Source: Clostridia bacterium
Lineage (GTDB): Bacteria; Bacillota; Clostridia; Oscillospirales; CAG-272
Direction: 5' to 3'
NCBI GenBank assembly: GCA_017503325.1
Contig: JAFVTI010000018.1
Location: 62,001-126,000, forward strand
Length of the DNA: 64,000 bases
The position numbers were made by a program, and so were the translations under genes. Positions 59,309 to 64,000 of the stretch are shown here, one piece after another; position 1 is the stretch's first letter, and each line of letters begins with the position of its first letter. The notes under the pieces are model-generated. The model ran no database searches. It was not told the DNA's origin and was given only the letters and a program-made list of their open reading frames with translations.

Positions 59309-62019
59309 TGAATAAAAATTTATTCTCGGACGGCCTTGGCCACATCGATCCCGATGCGGTTGAGCGCATGCTCCGAATGGAAGACGACCTTGCACGCAAG
59401 GTCGCGCGCCGCAGGTATGCGTGGGTCAAGCCGGTGCTGATCGCGGCTGCGCTTGCCCTGATGCTGAGCGCGGTGCTTGTGATCGTTCCCTTTATCCCCA
59501 AGAAATTGGATATTGAATACGAGCCGGTCAAGGGTCCCGACCAAAGCGTTTGGGTCTACTATACAAACGAGAACGGCACGCAAAAGCGCGAGCGCGTCAG
59601 CCTGCCGGGCGGTGCCGGCAACGTATTTGAAGCGTGGAAGCATTTGAGCGAGGTAGACGACGCGGTGGAAATTCTCGGCTACGAGGAAGTCACCGACGCA
59701 CAGTCGGGCATCACGGTTGTGCCCAGCACGCTGTGGGAATACCTGAAGCAAACGCTCTCCCCCGCGTCGGGACAAAAGACCGTGACCGTCACACTGTCCG
59801 CACAAATCACGTCCTGCGACAATTACGACGCGCTGATCGAGTCCTTGCAAAAAACACTTGCCAAATACGCGGGCGTGGATGCAGAGCAGATCAGAATCCT
59901 GATCGACGGTGAGCAGACCGCGGTGGTTGGCGGGCTGCAGTTCTATCACAGCTTGCAAGGTGGCGGCCCTGTGGTCGCAGAACTTGGAACAACACTGGAG
60001 ATCACGGTGGGTGTGACTAATATTTCAAATCAAATCATTGAGTATGACCTCTGTTCTATTGATTATTGGTATGTGGATGCACTGTTGACCATGGATGGTG
60101 CCGCAAGGATTATGCACGAGGAGTGTTATATACTCGATGAATATCCGGATACCGTGATTAGTCCCGGCGAGAGCCGCGAACTACGCTATAGATTTATCAT
60201 TCCCGAGCAGGCGACCTGCGGAGTGTACGATCTTGTAATATGGTCCGGTGAAAAGACCTTCACCTTTGAAGACGCCGTGCAGGTCGTAGGCTTTGGCTAT
60301 ACCCCTTCTCTTGCTGTTTCCGCCACCGAATTCCATGAATTTTTGCTGAAATACGGCTTCAATACCACCGATCCCGAGGCATTCAAGCAAGCAGTGGGCA
60401 TGCATACCTACCTGAATGATCAGAGCGTGCTTGACATCATGAACCCGTGGTCGGTTGAGTACGCACCGGGATACAGCGGCGAAGAGCACGGCTCCAATCT
60501 GTTTGCATACGGATATACGCGCCACCCCGACGGCAGCTGCAACAACTATTTTGGCAGCCTCGCTCTGCCGGGCGATATGCGCCTGCCGCACGGCATCACC
60601 CCCGGAGACAGACTGGTGGATTCGCTGCATAAAATGGGCGTTGACCCACAAACCGCACAAGAGACCGTAGAAAAAGCGCAAAAACTGTTCGAGGGTGAGC
60701 AGATCAGACTTGGCGACAACTTCAATACGTTTTGCATCACGCGCAACAGACACGGTGAATATATCATTCACTACGACTTTATCGCAGCCCCCGTGGACGG
60801 TGATCCCGCACCGCCCCAATATTCGCTGGAACTGGTCTACAATGAAACAAACATGGTCTTCGTATGCTTCTACGTCAAAGCAGGCTACGGCGACTTCTCT
60901 GTCGAAATGTTTTCTTCCCCCATTTTTGTCTCCTCCATGTCGTCCTCGGCGCTTGGCAAAGAGCTTGACGCGGATGAAACGAGACAGCTGTTTGCCATCA
61001 TTGACAGCACCACAAGGCAAGACGGCAAGCCTGACGTCACCTGCGACTATTGCATCGTGTTTGACGGATTCCTCTTTTTATACAGCACCGAGACCGGCAT
61101 TCTGATGGGTCAGGAGCGTTATTATGAGTTCTCTGACGAGCAGAGGCTGATCGTCAACAAAATCGTTGCAAACAGCACTTATGCGCCGAATTTTCAGAGC
61201 GTGACGCTCAAGGACAGTGGTATCCTGACCCCTTCTCTGGCACAAAAGCTTTTGAGTCTGATGAACAACGGCACATGGCACGACGGATGCCTGGAGGGTG
61301 TGCCCGAGATCGAATTTGACTGCGACGGCACCACGGTGGGATATACCAACGGTTGCTTGTTCACCACCGAGCATTACATGTTCGTCGGGGGCTTTGACCT
61401 CTACCAACTGGACTCTCTGTGGGAGGCGGTAGGCAGCGTCCGCCGGGATGAATACGACTTCGTGGTATACTTCATGGGTGAATACTACGGTCACAGCACA
61501 GCCGTGGATGAAAAATACGCAGGCAGCGCAACCTTTGTGCCCGACATGCTGGACGAGAGCATTGGCAACACCAATTATAATACCGCGTGGCTAGCCTTGT
61601 ATCAGCCCGAGCTTGCAGACTCGCATGGAATGCAGGACGTACGATTTGACGTGCAGGACGGATTCCTTGTAGCCGAGAACGGTATGTTTTTCGAGCAATT
61701 CACCGACTTTGAGCCCAATTTCGGCAGAGGTGACGTGTATATCACCTGCATAGAGGGCGAGGAATGCAATATCAGGATCAGCACGGCTGACGCACGCATT
61801 CTGCGCGACGCATTGATCAACGTCGAGGCATGGGATTGCCCCTTTGCATCCTATTATCTCTTTGACACGGTCATAAAGGTCGGCGGCTATACGCTTGGCT
61901 TTGATTTTTCCTTCAACGGTATCCGCCTTGGAAACCGTGAAACCTCATTTGCAACGCAAGAGGACTATGAGGCAGTCGAAGCCATGATACAAAAGTATAC
62001 TACAACGCATATAAACTAA
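59305..62019 (+). CDS. Membrane-anchored large extracytoplasmic protein, putative sigma partner
   Basis: 904 aa. The ATG at 59305 overlaps the sigma stop (ATGA), with GAGGG upstream. A short cytosolic N-terminus (~45 residues, DPDAVERMLRMEDDLARKVA), one membrane helix (VLIAAALALMLSAVLVIVPF), then ~840 extracytoplasmic residues that I do not recognise, with IEYDLCSIDYWYVDALLT and other beta-rich stretches. The gene order and topology fit an anti-sigma or sensor protein, but no zinc-type anti-sigma motif is visible in the short cytosolic part. Confidence 0.65.
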   Translation: MMNKNLFSDGLGHIDPDAVERMLRMEDDLARKVARRRYAWVKPVLIAAALALMLSAVLVIVPFIPKKLDIEYEPVKGPDQSVWVYYTNENGTQKRERVSLPGGAGNVFEAWKHLSEVDDAVEILGYEEVTDAQSGITVVPSTLWEYLKQTLSPASGQKTVTVTLSAQITSCDNYDALIESLQKTLAKYAGVDAEQIRILIDGEQTAVVGGLQFYHSLQGGGPVVAELGTTLEITVGVTNISNQIIEYDLCSIDYWYVDALLTMDGAARIMHEECYILDEYPDTVISPGESRELRYRFIIPEQATCGVYDLVIWSGEKTFTFEDAVQVVGFGYTPSLAVSATEFHEFLLKYGFNTTDPEAFKQAVGMHTYLNDQSVLDIMNPWSVEYAPGYSGEEHGSNLFAYGYTRHPDGSCNNYFGSLALPGDMRLPHGITPGDRLVDSLHKMGVDPQTAQETVEKAQKLFEGEQIRLGDNFNTFCITRNRHGEYIIHYDFIAAPVDGDPAPPQYSLELVYNETNMVFVCFYVKAGYGDFSVEMFSSPIFVSSMSSSALGKELDADETRQLFAIIDSTTRQDGKPDVTCDYCIVFDGFLFLYSTETGILMGQERYYEFSDEQRLIVNKIVANSTYAPNFQSVTLKDSGILTPSLAQKLLSLMNNGTWHDGCLEGVPEIEFDCDGTTVGYTNGCLFTTEHYMFVGGFDLYQLDSLWEAVGSVRRDEYDFVVYFMGEYYGHSTAVDEKYAGSATFVPDMLDESIGNTNYNTAWLALYQPELADSHGMQDVRFDVQDGFLVAENGMFFEQFTDFEPNFGRGDVYITCIEGEECNIRISTADARILRDALINVEAWDCPFASYYLFDTVIKVGGYTLGFDFSFNGIRLGNRETSFATQEDYEAVEAMIQKYTTTHIN

Positions 62020-62020
62020 A

Positions 62021-62051
62021 AGAAAAGCCGCCTTTCGGCGGCTTTTCTACT
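62021..62051. terminator. Bidirectional terminator between convergent genes
   Basis: 12-bp stem AGAAAAGCCGCC / GGCGGCTTTTCT, 4-base loop (62021-62048). A GTAGGG-type repeat end lies between it and the MFS stop (62057-62085). Confidence 0.9.
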
Positions 62052-62095
62052 TACTCTACGGGTGCGGGAGCAAGCCCCGCCCTACATTTATACCG

Positions 62096-63529
62096 TTAAT
62101 CGTCTACGTCCAGATTCTCCAGCACGCTCTTCTTGGGTGCGGGCTTGGCGTCACCGTGCTTGACAAAGAACATGGTGATAAACGAGAAAACGACGAACGC
62201 TGCACCAAACAGGAAGAATACCTGACGCATGCCGATCAGGTCGTACAGCACACCGGATACGATGGGTGCGACAATCTGCGCCGACATGGACGCGGTGTAA
62301 TAATACCCCGTGTATTTCCCCACATTGCCGCCCTTTGCAAGCTCGACCACCATGGGGAAGGAATTGACATTGATGGTTGCCCAGCCGATACCTGCCAGGC
62401 TAAAGATCGGGAACATGATCCACGCGGGTGTGGTGGGTTGAATGAAATGGCCGATGGTGAATGCGGCAGCCAGCATGATGATACCTGCCAGGATGGTCTT
62501 TCTGCGTCCGAATTTGGACGAAATGATACCCACGGGAATATAAGCCACGATGGCAGCGGCCTGCGCCACGATCAGCGTCAGGTTAAAGTCAAATCCCAGG
62601 ATGTTGGTCGCGTAGACCGAATACTTACTGGTAATGGAATTATAGCCGATATACCAAAGCGCAACCGATGCAAGAATCAGCATCAGCGAAATCAGCTCAG
62701 GCTTGGACAGCTTGCGCTGCTCCTCGGCATTCTCGCCCTCGGTAGCATCCTCAAGGCCAAGGCGTCGTGTCTCCTCCTCCATCTCTGCAGCCCACTTCTT
62801 TTCCTTGACGAACCAGAAGAAAATATACAAGCCTGCGATCATGACGTAGCAGACAGCCAGCACGTAGCCGGTATACTGCATAAAGACGTTCTTGGAGGTT
62901 GCAAACACAGAGCCCAAAGCAAGCACGATGATACCGCCTGCGGTACCCGTCAGATTGATGATGGCGTTTGCCTTGGAGCGCAGGGGCTTGATTGTGACGT
63001 CAGGCATCAGCGCAACTGCGGGAGAGCGGAAGGTTGCCATTGCGGAAAGCACGGCCAGCAGCGTGGCAATAAAGCCAACCAGCGGCCAGGGGTTTGCCAG
63101 CGTGATCTCAATGGTCTTTTGTCTGATCTGTTCTGCCATGTCAGCAGCGGCGGCGGGATCGGTTTCGGAAAGAGCCTTCATTGCGGCGTGCAGATCGGGA
63201 ATGTCGGTCACCACGACCTGTGCCAGCTGCCAGTTATCCACCAGCGTCAGCACCACGAAAGCAATCACGGCACCGATACAGCCCCAGAACACGAACGGCG
63301 TTCTTTTTCCGTAGCGGGTATTGACCTTATCCGAAAGCGCACCGAAGAGCGGCAGCATAAACACGGCTAAGACGTTGTCGATCGACATGACCGCACCCGA
63401 GATGGACTGCGGCAAGCCGAAATGGTTGGTCAGGATCAGCGGAATGATCGCATCGTACGCCTGCCAGAAGGCGCTGATAAGAAAGAACGCAGAGCCGACC
63501 AGCAATACGCGTTTGTAATTGAGCTTCAT
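62096..63529 (-). CDS. MFS transporter, glycoside/sugar type
   Basis: 477 aa, twelve membrane helices. FGALSDKVNTRYGKRTPFVF is the loop 2-3 motif of GPH/sucrose-like MFS carriers; two long internal inserts lie near residues 105-145 and 240-265. Probably brings in oligosaccharides or glycosides; the hydrolases nearby on both sides suit that. AAAGGATTTT precedes the ATG. A single gene under its own promoter. Confidence 0.86.
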   Translation of the reverse strand: MKLNYKRVLLVGSAFFLISAFWQAYDAIIPLILTNHFGLPQSISGAVMSIDNVLAVFMLPLFGALSDKVNTRYGKRTPFVFWGCIGAVIAFVVLTLVDNWQLAQVVVTDIPDLHAAMKALSETDPAAAADMAEQIRQKTIEITLANPWPLVGFIATLLAVLSAMATFRSPAVALMPDVTIKPLRSKANAIINLTGTAGGIIVLALGSVFATSKNVFMQYTGYVLAVCYVMIAGLYIFFWFVKEKKWAAEMEEETRRLGLEDATEGENAEEQRKLSKPELISLMLILASVALWYIGYNSITSKYSVYATNILGFDFNLTLIVAQAAAIVAYIPVGIISSKFGRRKTILAGIIMLAAAFTIGHFIQPTTPAWIMFPIFSLAGIGWATINVNSFPMVVELAKGGNVGKYTGYYYTASMSAQIVAPIVSGVLYDLIGMRQVFFLFGAAFVVFSFITMFFVKHGDAKPAPKKSVLENLDVDD

Positions 63530-63571
63530 AATAAAATCCTTTCAAGTCTTTTTATGGGCTTGTTTATCTGT

Positions 63572-63600
63572 ATTCTACCAAATATTTTGCGCAAATGCAA
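63572..63600 (-). promoter_or_regulatory. Promoter of the MFS gene
   Basis: Minus strand: -35 TTGCAT (63600-63595), 17-base spacer, -10 TAGAAT (63577-63572). Confidence 0.65.
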
Positions 63601-63626
63601 GGGATTCTATGAAATCTTAATACATC

Positions 63627-64000
63627 TTAATCCAAAAGCGGCGGGCACAAATACACGTCGGACACGAAATCGGTATGCTCACCGTTCAGAAGCATGACCC
63701 AAACGGTCAGCTCGCGTCCTAACATTTCCTCGGTTACGGGGATATAGTAAGTATAATGATGATCCATGAAAATGACGCGCGACTCCCATGCGTTGGCAAG
63801 GTAGGTGGGTGCGCGGTCGGGTGCACCGATGGCACTCTCGCCCATTTCCACAGCGGCATACGCGCCTTCCACGCCGTGCTCGCCTTCAAGCGCGACCGAC
63901 AGATAAGAGCCGGGCACCCAATCGCGGCGATCGATCTTGACGCTCACCTTTTGCGCACCGATCACGGGTCTTTGCTGCGTCGAGGGCATCAGGTTATTGG
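63627..64000 (-). CDS. C-terminal part of an unrecognised protein (truncated by the right edge)
   Basis: The frame is open to the window edge; an internal ATG at 63989 lacks a good ribosome site, so the true start lies beyond. About 124 residues are visible: beta-strand rich, with VSVKIDRRDWVPGSYLSVAL, NAWESRVIFMDHHYTYYIPV and LTVWVMLLNGEHTDF. It resembles a C-terminal beta-sandwich of a glycoside hydrolase, but this is a guess from pattern and context. Confidence 0.55.
   Translation of the reverse strand, partial: NNLMPSTQQRPVIGAQKVSVKIDRRDWVPGSYLSVALEGEHGVEGAYAAVEMGESAIGAPDRAPTYLANAWESRVIFMDHHYTYYIPVTEEMLGRELTVWVMLLNGEHTDFVSDVYLCPPLLD

Noticed and set aside
1-64000. tRNA, rRNA, insertion sequences, prophage or a defence island
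   Set aside because: I read both strands for cloverleaf ends, transposase motifs, integrases and defence domains and found none; a covariance or profile search could still find small RNAs.

Overview
The window reads as a single contiguous piece of a Bacillota (Firmicutes) chromosome, most likely a gut-type Clostridia related to Oscillospirales or Christensenellales. The basis is moderately high GC, strong AGGAGG-type ribosome binding sites, many TTGACA-N17-TATAAT promoters, a V/A-type ATPase operon, the GGGtGRT/NifU-like pair, split TauE halves and many plant-glycan type hydrolases. The genus assignment is inference. No rRNA, tRNA, CRISPR array, transposase or phage gene was found.

Layout. 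1-4772 (minus): V-type ATPase operon, subunits G/H, I, K, E and C, running off the left edge; the proteolipid carries the Na+ ligand set. 4820-9803 (minus): membrane and lipoprotein genes, a flavodoxin and a metallo-beta-lactamase-fold lipoprotein. 9837-11684: recA-recX. 11805-12365 (plus): P-loop kinase-like protein. 12608-17295 (minus): ftsK, lgt and a CPBP protease. 17336-20941 (plus): split TauE exporter, rpsO and pnp. 20979-23163 (plus): VanY-like protein and a DUF4353 surface lipoprotein. 23197-25577 (minus): aroF-pheA preceded by a Phe/Tyr leader peptide and terminator, a textbook-like attenuator. 25574-27874 (minus): NUDIX, glycerophosphodiesterase and murQ. 27902-29696: tcdA and an NlpC/P60-like protein. 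29802-33287 (plus): two related TIM-barrel hydrolases, one exported and one cytosolic. 33315-38121 (minus): XRE-TPR regulator, a repeat-rich gap, then a pduL-GDSL-NifU-GGGtGRT operon.

38202-43207 holds a TepA/ClpP-like protease, a hairpin-rich gap, a secreted nuclease lipoprotein, a MazG-like protein and a sigma factor with a large C-terminal extension. 43240-44222 has a RadC gene whose 3' end lies in an 83-bp tandem duplication. 44260-49450 is a two-component system followed by a LolD/MacB-like ABC transporter, with a direct-repeat operator candidate between them. 49677-52959 has an exported endonuclease/exonuclease/phosphatase-family lipoprotein and a MATE exporter. 52968-58618 holds a GH78 rhamnosidase, a helical-bundle protein and two DUF4832 hydrolase paralogues. 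58724-62019 is a second sigma factor coupled to a membrane protein. 62096-64000 has an MFS transporter and a truncated gene at the right edge.

Recurring themes: intergenic palindromes in several families, paralogous gene pairs, and surface lipoproteins with Thr/Glu-rich linkers. The most interesting signals are the pheA attenuator, the second 3' tail of the GGGtGRT gene differing only at synonymous sites, the radC tandem duplication, the covarying terminator family and the sigma-factor fusion.
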